A DNA stretch of 64,000 nt, taken from NCBI GenBank assembly GCA_030710605.1, contig CP092875.1:64853462-64917461 (forward strand), given 5' to 3'. The notes under the pieces are model-generated. The model worked only from the letters and a program-made list of their open reading frames with translations. It made no database searches and was not told the origin of the DNA. Made by a program: the position numbers and the translations under genes. Below are positions 19,760 through 31,570 of this stretch, piece by piece. Origin of the DNA: Cordylochernes scorpioides (Eukaryota > Arthropoda > Arachnida > Pseudoscorpiones > Chernetidae). The first letter of the stretch is position 1; every line of letters begins with the position of its first letter.

Positions 19760-22205
19760 ATGGCAAACACAACGATTACAAAATTAAATGGTGTTAATTA
19801 CTCCAGCTGGAGCTTCCAGATGAAACTCGTTCTAATCGAAAACGATTTGTGGAGTTTGATCAATCCAGGAGAGGCTAAGCCTGACCCTAGTGACCTTGTT
19901 GCAACAAAACTTTTTTTGTCGCGGGAGGGTAAGGCGTTTGCAAAAATTTGCCTCAGATTAATGATGAAAAACAATTGCGTGTTCAACATTTGAATACTCC
20001 GAAAGAGGTCTGGGAGGAACTGGAAAAATTATACGCACCAAAGGATAGTAGATATCGAGCCGTACAACTAAGAAGGCAGTTATATGGCGAAAGGTTGACT
20101 CAGCACAGCAATATGGAAGGTATATGGGGAAGATAAACTACATTGTAAATGAACTGGCCTAAATTGGCGACAAAATTGATGATGGCGATTTGGCTATGGT
20201 TCTTTTGGGTGGATTACCAGAGGATTGGGACACCGTTGTCGCAACCATATGTAACTTGCCTGATTCAGACTTCATGACCGCCACAGTTAAAAGACGGCTG
20301 TTGGCAGAAGCAGAAAGGTGTTCGTCTAATCTACAAAATATGTGGGTGCCATGGTCGTTAATGCCTCTTCGAAGCCCATTGAAACAGAAAAACAATTTAA
20401 AGCAAAGGTTGTTTGTTTCAAATGTGGAGGTAAAGGCCACTATGCAAGGGAATGCAGGAAGAAAGGAAAGAATGAACAAAGACCAAAGAGGTTTGACCAA
20501 AACAAAGGCGTAAATATGTCGGCAATGTGCAACACTTTGTTTGGAGCTACCGCCGAGACCTGGATCATAGATTCTGGAGCGACGCACCATATGACTCCCA
20601 AGAGAGATTACTTCACATGCCTGAAAGAGTGCACAAGCAATATGAGTTCCATCACTGTTGCGAATGGCTCGTCTATAGAAGCATGTGGTATCGGTACTGT
20701 CAGTGCCAATATTGTTGGACACAAGGGAGATGCCAGCAATATGGTTGCCCAGAACACCTTGTATGTTCCAGATATGCGTAACAGTGTTCTGTTTGTACTC
20801 CAAATGATAGAAAACGGTAGAAAAGTTGTCTTCAAAGGAGTGGTTGCCACATTATGGACATGAAAGGTAAACTCTTGATAGAGGGAAAGAAGTTGGGTAG
20901 ACTTTACTACGTCCAGACTACTCCATTCTCCGATAGATCAGAATGATCGTGTTTCTCTTGCATCTGAATGCAAGGAAGAGCTTACACTGGTACTTTGGCA
21001 CAAAAGGCTGATGCATGTAAATGCATATACGATAGCAAAGATGGCCAAGAACCAAAGCGTAAGAGGACTTGATTGTAGCCCGGCAAAACCAGAAAAGTGC
21101 GAAGACTGCTTGATCGGCAAGTCTTACCGTCTGCCATTCCTTCAACACTCACACAAGGAGGAAAAAGAAATCATGCCGTTGGACTTGGTGCATGCGGACT
21201 TGATGGGTCCACTCGACGTATTGAGCTGGGGAGGAGCCAAGTACGTCTTAACCATCATTGATGAATCTACGAGATATACAAGTGTATTTTTCCTGAAAAA
21301 CAAAGGCGAAACCCTGGGAAAGTCAAAGAGTGGATTCAAGAATCTGAGAAACAAACCAACCGGAAACTAAAACGAATACGTACGGATAATGGCTTGGAAT
21401 TTTGTTCCAAAGAATGGGACACTTTGCACGAGCGTTGGAATAATTCATGAACACACTATGACGTATACACCCCAACAGAATGGTGTGGCAGAAAGAATGA
21501 ATAGGACACTCCTAGATCTTGTCAGGAGCACTCTATCTGAAGTGGTCTGCCAAAGGCTTCCTGGGCGGTGCTGACTTACACCGCAGCCTATGTCAGAAAC
21601 AGAGTTCTCAACAATCACAATGGTGAAAACACGCCATATGAACTGTGGACAGGGAACATGCCTAGTCTTAAACACACAAGAGCTATTGGCTGTCAAGTAT
21701 TTGTCCATATTCCAAGACAAGTCCGTAAATCCAAACTCGAAAGAAGAGCTGTCAAAGGTAACCTTGTTGGATATGCACTCAGAGGACGTGGCTACAGAGT
21801 GTGGATCCCTGAGATGAAGAAAGTGGTGGAATCTCGGGACTGTGTCTTCAAGAGAGTGATGTATCGAGGAACGACAGCAACCGGGAGGTGCTTCCATCAG
21901 TTGAACACTACAGCTATGGGACTCAACAGGAGATTGAAGAGTATCCAGTGTCTTTATTAGATCAAGAAGACGTGATACCTACAGAAGAGGACAGCCATAA
22001 TGAAGATACTGTAAAGCCTTCTCCTACTCGATCTCATCCAATGATTCTAAGGAACAGAGAAATGCTCAGAACTCAATTGAACTCCTTAGTACTGAAGTAA
22101 ATAAGTGGAAGAAACCTAGCGGACATTTTGACCAAGCCACTGGGGAGAAACCTACACGAACTACATCGTTCGAGACTCTTAAGCGGCGAAGTGATCCATG
22201 AATAG
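19760..22205 (+). pseudogene. Copia gag-protease-integrase, RT deleted
   Basis: Starts at ATG 19760 (MANTTITKLNGVNYSSW), the usual Copia Gag opening. Order: Gag with a CCHC knuckle, CFKCGGKGHYAREC (about 20411-20452); protease WIIDSGATHHMT (about 20560); the GAG-pre-integrase domain with CxxC (about 21080-21120); and integrase with IDESTRY, RTDNGLEF-like and NGVAERMNRTL, the DDE residues. The C-terminal part, 'VFVHIPRQVRKSKLERRAVK', follows. The coding sequence then passes from the acidic linker (ending about 22085) straight to the pol end, 'ILTKPLGRNLHELH'-like, at about 22120. Several frame changes and an early stop are present. Confidence 0.85.
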
Positions 22206-22228
22206 GAGGTCACTTCGAGGGAGGAGAT

Positions 22229-22426
22229 TGCTGGAACCCTGGCGGCGGACGGTTGGCTTCGGTAACACTGGAGCTGACGTCACTTCCTGTTGACGTAACC
22301 TGCGGCGTCGCCACGCCATCTCTTTCTCCATGTTTACTATTTAATCTATATATAATCCTTCTACCTTGTAGTCAATTAAATAATAATTAACGTTGAGCTC
22401 TGTGTGTAATCAATTGGAATACAACA
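22229..22426 (+). repeat. Copia 3' LTR, 198 bp
   Basis: Begins TGCTGGAACC and ends AATACAACA, followed by the acttt target repeat. Supplies termination and polyadenylation for the element. Confidence 0.9.
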
Positions 22427-22612
22427 ACTTTCAATCTTATTGCATGTTTTCGTTAAATATGATCTGTTAATAGCACGCTAGAAATTAATTCTTCCGCCAT
22501 CATGTAAACAAAGCGGCATAGCTAGCGAGTTCCAAAATGGTCAGATCAAAATGTTTTTTTTTTCTTTTCTACTAGAATTTACCTTCAACAGTCCCGGCTG
22601 GGATGCCAAAAA

Positions 22613-23046
22613 TGTTGCGTTTCACCGCCACTCTGTGTTGTGACAACGATCTAAGTTCTATAGAGGTAGTCACTCACCTCTATTCTTGGTCGATGGGGTT
22701 GAAGGTTCAAAATTGTGGTGTCGCTGTTTATAACACTTTTAAAATGTATGACGAAAACAGGAGGAAAAATTATATTTATTATAAATTAAGAAAATAAGTA
22801 AAGTATTATATATTTAAATATTTACACTAAAAGAATCGGGGATCAGGGCAAATTCTCGTGTTCGCAAGTTTTTACAAGTTCTTCCTTCTTTCCTTGTTTC
22901 CCCCATTTCAACCGCTGCTTCCCGTAGCCCCCTTCCGTCAGCCTCCCATTGGCTGCTGCGAACTCCTTCTTTTCCAACAGAACACTTATTAATTAGATTG
23001 GCATTTAATATTATTTTTATAAATTATATCAGATATATACGCAACA
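22613..23046 (-). repeat. BEL/Pao 5' LTR, 434 bp
   Basis: Bounded by the perfect inverted termini TGTTGCG (22613) and CGCAACA (ending 23046). On the minus strand the LTR is followed by TGGCATCCCAGCCGGGACTG, a well-formed primer-binding region at about 22587-22607. This fixes the BEL 5' boundary at 23046. The leader (22432-22612) then reaches the Copia insertion and gag. Confidence 0.85.
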
Positions 23047-23349
23047 GTCTTGTTGAAACACTATTCGCTCTCGCTCTCCATATTTTAAACAGAAATAAAA
23101 AATATTTCATGCCCATAGAATTGAACATTCATTTATTTAAGTTCATTTGCCAATTTATAAATTTGTCAAGGTAGTGATTATGAGTACTCCAAAAGTTTAA
23201 GTAAAAATAATTTATTAAATCTATAGAATTAACAATGTGATAATGATTTTACAAGTGAGAATCTACAAGCATGGTAAGGGGTAATTACTAGTTAAATATT
23301 TATTATGATAAACTGACAACAGAGTATTTACAATAATTATTTAGTGACA
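23047..23349 (-). repeat. Probable Gypsy 3' LTR, partial
   Basis: On the minus strand a purine tract, gaagggg, is followed by TGTCACTAAATAATTATTG starting at 23349, directly downstream of the Gypsy pol end. The sequence runs to 23047, where the BEL LTR begins. The BEL element may have inserted here, taking the rest of this LTR beyond its other end. The second LTR was not found. Confidence 0.45.
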
Positions 23350-26230
23350 TTGTCCCCTTCCTAAATGAACAGCGTCCCGCTGTATTTATTACTTGAACAG
23401 GTCAGCTTGGTCCTCAGGGTCATGGTAGGGTTTCATTCTCAGTACATAGACCAGGTCTCTTGTTTGGCGTCTCCTGGTTGGTTGGTCCACAGGTTCCACT
23501 TAGATTACGCTGGCGTTTTGAGTAACCCTCTACAGCCAGAAGTACCTTTTCATCAGTTTTTCTGAGAGTCCCACCTTTCTTATTGGGATGAAAATCCATA
23601 CCAGGTCACCGCTGATGTTAATATGTATCTGGTCTTGTCCTTTTCTTGGGCTTTCAAGGTTTCTAATCTTGCTAGCTGCCTAGTCTCTTCGACTCGCAAG
23701 CAATCTTATGACTTTATTATTCTTTGAGGTCTTCATTCGGATTTGGAGAAAGAGTGTACAGTCGTTTCAGATTCGCGTCCATGGATCAGTTTAACAGGCG
23801 TAAAACCTGTCGTGTCTGCTTGGCCGTGTTGTAGGCAAAAGTGATGTAGGGAAGGATAGCATCTCAGTCTCTTTGCTCGACACCCACATACATTGTCAGC
23901 ATGTTAGCTAATGTTAAGTCTTTCAGTCTGGGGATGATAGGCTGTTGTAAACTTGTGTATAGAAGAGCACTGGCTAGTAAGTTCTATTAACATCTTTGAT
24001 TGAAATACTTGCGCCCTCGGTCAGTAATGATTTCTCTGGGGGCTCCTTGTTTGAGGACAACATCTTCCATCAGGAACCTGGCAATTTCTTTTGCCTCTCC
24101 TGTGGGCAAGGCCTTGGTAATAGCGAACCTGGTTAAATAGTTGGCACAGACTATTATCCACTTATTACCATTATCTCTCTGAAAAGGGGAGGTTGCAGGA
24201 GGAATGGCCTTTAGTAGTCTGGGAGGCTTTTGAGTTTATTATTTCTTTGTCACTTTTTACAATGAGCAACATACTTCCGTATGTCTCGGAGAAGTTCTGG
24301 CCAGAAATATTCGTTTTTAACTCTCTCATAAGTCTTCGAAAATCCAAAATGACCTGCTGTAGGAGCGTCGTGTAAGCTTTTCAGTAGTTCTAAGCGTAAG
24401 TGCTTGGAAAAAAAATAATTAAAAAGTGCTAGTTTCCAAGGAGGTCGAATTTCTTTTTGTATAAGGTTCCTTTTAACATTTCATATCCTTTCGATTTGGC
24501 ATCAAATGCTTCTGTTTCCTCTATCAATTTATAATTTTAAGGTCTTTTCTTTGTTCAGCCTCGAAGCACGTCAGAGCAGTTATTAAGGGTATATCATCAT
24601 CCTCATCATGGTATGCTTCTTCCTATTCAAATTGGAGAGGATTTCGAGAAAGGTAGTTGGCATCTTGGTGTTTGCGCCCACTTTTATAAACAATCGCTAC
24701 ATTGTATTCTTGGAGTTTTAAAGCCCATCTTGCTAGTCTTCCTGTTGGGTCCTTCAGGTTAGATAACCAGCAAAGAGCGTGGTGGTCAGTGACGATGACA
24801 AACTCACGACCAAAAAGGTAGGGTCGAAATTTGTTGATGGCCCATATTGCGGCCAAACATTCTTTTTCCACTGTTGAGTAATTCTTCTCCGCCTTAGATA
24901 AAGTTCTTGAAGCATAGCCAACTGGCTGCTCTTTCCCGTTGTTAATCTGCACGAGGACAGCTCAAATTCCATAACCGCTGGTGTCAGTATGAAGTTCGGT
25001 TGGCAGTTGTTCTTCGAAATAGGCAAGAACAGGTTCAGACATATATGCTTTTTTCAAGGATTCAAAAGCATCCTGTTGGTCTCAGAGTTCCACATGAATT
25101 TCTTATCTTTTTTCGAGGACTCCGTGTAAAGGAGCAGCTTTCTCAGCGAAATTTTTGATAAATCTATGATAATAGGAACTTTTACCAATTTAGTTTCTCA
25201 CATCTGTTATAGATCTTGGGGTCGGAAATTAGTTTCAATATTTTCTGAATCGGGATAAATGCCTTTACTATTGACGAGGTGTCCAAACACTGATTCGTTT
25301 GGTTCCGAAAAGGCACTTTTTTTGGTTGAGACGCAGCTCGGCTTTGTCGAGACATTGTGGAATGATTTCAAGCAGGTGTAAATGCTCGTTAAACGATTTG
25401 GAATACACCACGATGTCGTCTAAATAACAGAGGGCCATCGTCCATTCCAAGCCTTTCAATATCTTGTCCATCATGCGCTAGAATGTTGCAGGAGCATTGC
25501 ACAGGCCAAAGGGCATGACCAGGAATTCGTAGAGTCCGTCAGGGGTAATAAAAGCAGTTTTTTCTATCTGCTTCATCGACTTCTATTTGCCAATATCTTG
25601 AATGAAGGTCCATTGATGAATTAAATTTGGTTCCATTAAGGGAGTCAAGTGTATCATCGATTGGGGGAGTGGGTAAGCGTCCTTTTTAGTAAGTTTGTTT
25701 AGTCGTCTGTAATCGACATAGAAACGCCATTTACCATCCTTCTTCTTTACTAGAATAACCAGCGATGACAACGAACTTACTGAATGACTATAGTCCCTGC
25801 TTCTAACATTTTGTCAACTTCCTGTTGGATGGCGCTGCTTAGGGTTCTGTAGGAGAGACTCGATATGGTCTATGCTTAATGTGCTGGTGGTTTCCAGTTT
25901 CAATTTTATGTTTGGTTACTTAAGTTTGATTTACACCAGCTCATTATTTTTATCAAATATTATATCATATCGTTTTAATATTGATAATATTTGAGACACC
26001 TGCTCTTCTGATAAATCGTTACTAATTAAATTTTGTAACAATGAAATGTCACTTTTATCAGCATGACTGGCATGATTCGCATCTTCACCTCCTTATTAAA
26101 TTCAGAACATTCTGAGATAGCCATCAAGTTGGAAAATTTCTTTGAATTTAAAGGAAGGTGATGGTTTGGAATTACTTCTACATTATTGATCTTTCCAAAT
26201 TTCTCTTTCTATCAAAATAAATGTTTTTAT
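23350..26230 (-). pseudogene. Decayed Gypsy pol (RT, RNase H, integrase)
   Basis: Minus strand: RT start 'LVILVKKKDGKWRFYVDYRR' (25771-25583); catalytic box CYLDDIVVYSK (25474-25268); RNase H '[20 protein letters not shown]' and TDHHALCW (24952-24623); an integrase core recognisable by 'NKWIIVCANYLTRFAITKAL' near 24170-24100 and 'AYHPQT'; and a C-terminal region with FIPIRKVGLSEKL then YVLRMKPYHDPEDQ at about 23610-23400. Frame changes separate all parts. Gag was not identified above 26230. Confidence 0.85.
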
Positions 26231-26263
26231 TTATGATGTCGCGAAATTTGCTTAGAGTGAAAT

Positions 26264-26497
26264 TGCTGGCTCGGCAACCCTGGAGCTGACGTCACTGCCT
26301 GTGGAGGTAACCATTGCAAGGCCGCGTAGCCACGAGACTTATTCTCTTCTCTCCTTCTTTACTATTTAACCTATATATATTTTCTCCATTTTCTTTAGAT
26401 AAGAGGTGAGAAAGATATCACTCAATTTTCGAGCCTTAATTTAATAATAAAACCTGCTGAAATAGCTCTGTGGACCTCTAATTATTCAGTTGCGACA
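26264..26497 (+). repeat. Solo LTR related to the Copia family
   Basis: Starts TGCTGGCTCGGCAACCCTGG and shares 'ggagctgacgtcac' and 'gccgcgtagccacgagactt' with the Copia LTR at 42700. It ends GTTGCGACA. The 3' half differs from the Copia LTRs, and no matching 5-bp flanks were found. Confidence 0.65.
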
Positions 26498-26625
26498 ATA
26501 TTTATAATACTATTATAATATATAGTTTTAAAAAAGTTTTAATAAAGTTGATATGCCAAAATAAAATTGTAAAAAGCGTTTTAAAATTACAAATATTTTC
26601 TTACAATGAGTTTGTTTTTATTTTA
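26498..26625. other. AT-rich spacer
   Basis: Nothing recognisable between the solo LTR and the RTE-like repeat. Confidence 0.4.
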
Positions 26626-27016
26626 AAACTAGCGATGTACCTGACCGGGTTTTACCAGAGTAAAGGTTTGTTTAACATTTGTTAAAACAATTCTCTATAA
26701 ACTTATAAAAAAAAGATATATTTTGATAATTTGAAACTCGTAAATTTGAATCTCTCGATAAAGTGAACATTTTTTCCTGGTCCCTTGAAAAATACTCGAT
26801 AAGTTGAATAAAATCAATATTAATTGGTTCCCTCGGTAATATTGGAAGTTAAAGGAATAGTATCTTGCTTTGAAGGTTTGTTAATTGCTTGAAATTATTT
26901 TCTTGTCTCAAATAAATTGCAGTGCCATCCTGAATTTTGTCTTTCCTAATTTCTACATTACAAAATCATTATTTTATTGAGTGAACATTTTTTCCCAGTC
27001 CCTTGAAAATACTCTA

Positions 27017-28301
27017 CGGAGGGTGTTTCCTTTCAAATGAAACGATTTTCGAGCGCTCGCGTTTTGCACGTGCAGGCATGCTGCACACGACACTGGTTCC
27101 AATAGATCTAGAATCTTCTGGAGAATTCATTTTCATCAGGTATCATGATTTTTGCAACATGGGGGGAGAGAGACTAACGCTCCAAGTCGAACAAACAATT
27201 CGGACCCTTTCCAAAGAAGGAAACAGTTATAGCGTCATAGTGAAAAAGCTAAAAGCAGAAGGACTAGATGTTGGCAAAGCTACAATATGTAGGGTAGTAA
27301 ATGGCATCGGAAAGAAAAGGGAAGCTGAATCCAATGGGCAAAAATTTCAAGTCGATCGACCACGTCCGGTGCGGACCCCCGCCACGGTTTCCAAGGTAAA
27401 GCGGCTAGCAACTACTGAAAATCCACCATCTCAGCGCCAACTTTCCAGAATGTGTGGAACATCGCTAAAAACGATAAATAACATCATTCACAAAGATTTG
27501 GAACTGGATACCCGACGAAAAGGCAAGGTTCACAAGCTCACCCCTTTCCACATGAAAAACCGTGCAACGAATGCCCGGAAGCTCTACGAGGAACACCTGG
27601 CCGGTTCCAGATCGGAATATACTGCAACATTGGACGAAGCATGGATGTATGTGACGTATTGTAATGGAATCCGGAAGATCTGTTACATCAAAAGAGGCAA
27701 TCAGGTCCCGGATAATTGGGTTCACCAATGCTCCGAAACTTTCCCTAAAGGTTTCATGGTTGTCGGGGTAATGACTGGCCGTGGAGTCCTTCCGCTCATA
27801 AAGGTTCCATCGAAGGTGAAGGTGAACTCAGAATTCTATATAGAATGCGTTCTGAAACCTGTCATCGAACAACTGAAGGACCTTTACCCAGGGGAAATGG
27901 ACAAAGTGTTCCTTCATCACGACAAAGCCTCTTCCCATACCTCCAACAAAACCCAACAGTTCCTACAAGAAATGAAGGACACCCTAGGCCTAAATTTTAT
28001 CAGGAACTCTGACATTCCAGTGAAGTCGTCTCCCGACGCCAGCCCACTGGATTTTTACGGGTTCGGTATGTTGAACCGACGTCCCAAAACTGAGGCCGGA
28101 CTTTGGAAAGCCGCACAAGAGGAGTGGTCGAATGTTTCGCTCTCCAAAGTCAAGGAAGTGTTCGCAGCTTGGAAAGTCCGATGCAGGGAGATAGCCAAGA
28201 AGAAGGGGAAGCACATAGAACACATGAAAAAAATTCACGTTCGAAAAATAAAGTTCTAACGGACGTTTGAAATCGTTTCATTTGAAAGGAAACACCCTCT
28301 G
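27017..28301 (+). mobile_element. Mariner element, DD37D (maT-like), near intact
   Basis: 32-bp terminal inverted repeats (27017-27048 and 28270-28301) match at 31 of 32 positions. TA duplications flank them at 27015-27016 and 28302-28303. It encodes one uninterrupted transposase. The joined flanks reproduce a continuous repeat whose paralogue lies at about 26786-26860, which confirms the boundaries. Confidence 0.92.
27159..28259 (+). CDS. Mariner transposase, DD37D (maT subfamily)
   Basis: About 366 codons from ATG 27159 (MGGERLTLQVEQ). An upstream in-frame ATG at 27003 lies outside the element, so I prefer the internal start. An N-terminal helix-turn-helix pair (about residues 5-110) binds the inverted repeats. 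Catalytic residues lie in TLDEAWMY, FLHHDKASSH and SSPDASPLDF, with 37 residues between the second and third aspartate. The C-terminus is basic (KIHVRKIKF). The frame is open throughout, unlike almost every other transposon gene here. It is predicted to cut and paste the element at TA sites. Whether it is active is unknown. Confidence 0.9.
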   Translation: MGGERLTLQVEQTIRTLSKEGNSYSVIVKKLKAEGLDVGKATICRVVNGIGKKREAESNGQKFQVDRPRPVRTPATVSKVKRLATTENPPSQRQLSRMCGTSLKTINNIIHKDLELDTRRKGKVHKLTPFHMKNRATNARKLYEEHLAGSRSEYTATLDEAWMYVTYCNGIRKICYIKRGNQVPDNWVHQCSETFPKGFMVVGVMTGRGVLPLIKVPSKVKVNSEFYIECVLKPVIEQLKDLYPGEMDKVFLHHDKASSHTSNKTQQFLQEMKDTLGLNFIRNSDIPVKSSPDASPLDFYGFGMLNRRPKTEAGLWKAAQEEWSNVSLSKVKEVFAAWKVRCREIAKKKGKHIEHMKKIHVRKIKF

Positions 28302-28641
28302 TATAAGTTGTATAAAATCAATATTAATTGGTTCCCTCGGTAATATTGGAAGTTAAAGGAATAGTATATATATATATATATATCTTACTTTTGATAAATA
28401 ATCTTTAAGATAATAAACTTAGTGATAATAAAACTTATAGATAAAAAACTTGTCGCAATGGTGGTGCTGCTTGCGAGTTAAATCTACAAATCTGCAAATA
28501 ACTCTAAGGATATTCAAGAAAATATTTTTCAGAAACCTTCCCAGTACTATACTAAATACCTTCCCAAAGTTTCATGGCGTTCCAATGAGTGGGTTGGTCA
28601 GGCATAAAGGACACACACACACATACATTCATTTATATATA

Positions 28642-29662
28642 TACTAGCGGACGTACAGCTTCGCCCGAGGTTTTACCCACCCACCCGAGTAAAGGTTTGT
28701 CTAACGAACATTTGGTAAAACAATTCTCTATAAAATTGATAATTCGAATTTGATAATTCGAAACTCGTAAATTTGAATCTCTCGATAAAGTGAACATTTT
28801 TTCTGGTCCCTGTGTGCAGTGTCATCCTGAATTTTGTATTTCCTAATTTTCTACATTACAAAATAATCGTTTTATCTAGTGAACATTTTTTCCCGTCCCT
28901 TAAAAAATACTCGATAAGTAGATTTCGATAATTGAAACTCGTAAATTTGAATCTCTCGATAAAGTGATCATTTCCCCCCCCCCCCCTGGTCCCTGTGTGC
29001 CGTGTCATCCTGAATAAAATCATGGTGTCGTTTATGGAAGATGTACGTAGTTCCCGGAGGTCACCCGCGAGGCTTCTTTCTTGTCTACTTGGCATAATAT
29101 TACATGTTGGAGTTTCAATTACCTGCATATTTCGCGCAGTCTCTTGGGATTAAAGGATTTGCTTCAAGCGAGGGGTGGCTCTCAAATCATAAAAAAAGAC
29201 GACACGGGATATCATATAATGTTGTCTAAAGGGGGTTAAGAGAGCAGTCTCTTTTAAATGAGAAATGCTTTAATTAAGCAGATGTTTAAAGTATAATATA
29301 TGAGAGAGGCAATCAAGGTTGTCGACGCTGTAAAATCCCCAGAGAGAGTGTTTTTGTAGCATCATGCTGTGACTCACACGATGACCCAAGGTCATCAGGA
29401 GCAGCAAACTTAAGCCTATCTCCGTCTCAATGGCGGCGCTGCTTGCGAGTTAAAGCTACAAATCTGCAAATAACTCTAAGGATATTAAAGATATTCAAGA
29501 TATTATTTTTCGTAAACCTTTCCGGGGATATGCCTAATAATATCCCAAAATTTCAAGGCGATTGGATGTACGGTTTTTGAATCTATAGAGTACACACAGA
29601 CCACAGACAAACAGACAGACAGACAGACATTCAATTTTATATATATATAGATATATAGATGC
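28642..29662 (+). mobile_element. RTE-like repeat copy 2
   Basis: Begins actagcggacgtacagcttc directly after copy 1, repeats the 'gaatctctcgataaagtg' and 'gcttgcgagttaaagctac' blocks and ends in (CAGA)n and tatatatatagat. Non-coding. A poly-C run sits at about 28976-28986. Confidence 0.55.
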
Positions 29663-29957
29663 AAATTTTCAAGCGATAATCGCTTTTCAAGGGCTTAATT
29701 AAAACAAATGACTAGTACTTACAAGAAGTGTTTACAAATTTACCCTTTTAATTGTAAATATTTCAAGTAAAATATAGTCAAATGTTTTTCAATTAAGCCA
29801 GTTGAAGAGAGATTATCGCTTGTGGCCCAACCATGAGAACGAAATCTTAGAAACTAATAAATTTTACCATATATACCTTAAAGCCTTGTATGAAGATATG
29901 TTCATTTTTAAGTTTCTACAACTAACCTTTTTTTTTGTTGTTATAGGTTCTGAAAGA

Positions 29958-30150
29958 GGACAAAAACAGGAATCATCGAAAATGTAGACAAACAAGATTC
30001 ATGCTGTAATAAAATATCTTTGTAAGAAAGGAATGTCTTGAAGGAAATATATGAATATATGGTGGATACATTAAGGGAAGATGCTCCTTCCTATAGCACA
30101 GTAAAAAAATGGGTAGCTGCGTTTAAATTAGGAGGATCAGCACCGTTTCA
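29958..30150 (+). pseudogene. Mariner transposase N-terminal remnant
   Basis: A frame just before and after 30038 reads TKIHAVIKYLCKKGM, then KEIYEYMVDTLREDAPSYST and VKKWVAAFKLGG. This is the first helix-turn-helix of mos1-type mariner transposases. There is one stop, and nothing recognisable follows after about 30150. It is a different lineage from the DD37D element. Confidence 0.65.
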
Positions 30151-30279
30151 TTTCTTTAAAATCTATATCAATAAAATGCTAAAAACTTTCTTTACAATGA
30201 ATCAATTTCAACCAAATTTTCAACATTTATGTAAAACGAGATGAAGCAGGTTTTGCTTAACATCAAAATATATTTCCTA

Positions 30280-30700
30280 ACATTAACTTCGACAATTGTT
30301 TTGCCTTCTACAAGCTTCATTCAAGCTTTTTAAGGCATCACTCATGTTTAGGTGTCTCCAAGCGCCCGCCGCAGGGAGGGCCAAGGAGAAGGCTGGAGAG
30401 GCGCTGACAGAAGTGGGCACCCTGGGGGAGAGAAGGGCGAGTGCGCGCCGATTTTGAGGGAACCAAGGCAGCACCGAGCACAACGGCGCCGCAGGCTTCA
30501 AAAATAGTTAAGAAATCATTTCAGGGATCAAGATCAAACGATCAAGACCCAGATCTCAGGAGGTCTGGCTTTTACCATTATCATTATTATCATAATATTC
30601 TGTGTGTTCCAGAATATTATTATCAATAATATTCGTTAGCAAACTTTCACTTGGATAAAACCAGGCGAAGCCAGGTACACATCCGCTAGTATATTATATA
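30280..30700 (-). repeat. RTE-like repeat start in reverse, and GC-rich block
   Basis: On the minus strand from 30693: actagcggatgtgtacctgg then cttcgcctggttttatcc, the start of the RTE-like family. Below it lies a GC-rich block (30345-30500) with no convincing gene. Confidence 0.4.
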
Positions 30701-31526
30701 ACATACTGCGTTACTGTTTTCACAAAAGCCTTCAATTTTAAAATAATTATTATATTTCAATTTTATTTTTGATTTTGAAAGTAATTTGATCATAAATTAT
30801 TTTTGACCAATGACAAAGTTTATTCCTTGTCTTTTTTTATTAGTAACACTGCTATAGATATTTCAGTACTAAGTCTATAAACAAAAATTTGTAAAATACC
30901 TTATTGTGCAATTAATTGTTAAAAAAGGAGCGATCTCTCGAAATATTTTGAAACAAAATTGTTTTTTTTTTCCTTTAAAAATCCAGGTATGCCATTTTTA
31001 TATAAACTTATTAGGAGCGTTCCCAGTAAACAACAACTTTGGCAACAACGTTGCCAACGCCGCCATACCTTCGAGGCGTTTTCCACGAGTTTGATTAAGA
31101 GCGATATATTTTGTGTGCCCCCCCCTCCCTTTATATTTAAATAATTTATATAAATATATAATTGAAAATTTTCGTACTCTATATTTTTGTTAATTAATAT
31201 TTTAAAATCTATATTTACCATTTATATGTAAAAATGAGATTTTACATCTAAATAATAATTGGGCAAATGCTAACAGTCTTTATATACACTTTTACAATAC
31301 CTTATATTACAAAATTAAATCAAAATACGTTTATATTAAATAATAACATTTTTAAAAATTGACTTTCTGGTTCACACTTTTGTATCTCATCAATTATGTA
31401 TTTTTTTATTTCTCTCTATAAAAAAATCTCGGTATCGTTTAGATTAAAATATTTTAAGTGGCATATTTTCAAGTCATATATTTATACACAAGTTTTATTT
31501 AAAATACAATATAACGCGGTTGATGA
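30701..31526. other. AT-rich sequence, no gene seen
   Basis: The only notable part is 31050-31090, with 'cgccgccataccttcgaggc', which recurs inverted in the duplicated block at 33690 and 34135. Confidence 0.4.
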
Positions 31527-31570
31527 TTGTAAAACGAAAATTGCAATTATACCGCGAATGTTTCTTTTAA

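Larger units (their letters stand above)
19434..22426 (+). mobile_element. Short Copia element lacking RT, inserted in BEL
   Basis: 2993 bp with near-identical LTRs (19434-19626 and 22229-22426) and a 5-bp target duplication, acttt (19429-19433 and 22427-22431). The target is the leader of the BEL/Pao element just above its gag start. A purine tract, gggaggaga, precedes the 3' LTR. The body encodes gag, protease and integrase, then jumps directly to the last about 35 codons of pol. The RT and RNase H region is absent, so the element could not move without help. Confidence 0.9.
26626..28641 (+). mobile_element. RTE-like repeat copy 1, split by mariner
   Basis: Starts actagcgatgtacctgaccg and ends in tatatatatac beside the start of copy 2. 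Removing the mariner leaves about 730 bp. Internal marks are 'gagtaaaggtttgt', 'gaatctctcgataaagtgaa' (several times) and 'gcttgcgagttaaatctac'. No coding region. The GC-rich start and a short (TA)n/TATATATAGAT tail are typical of RTE-type LINE or SINE repeats in arthropods. The class is inferred. Confidence 0.55.
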
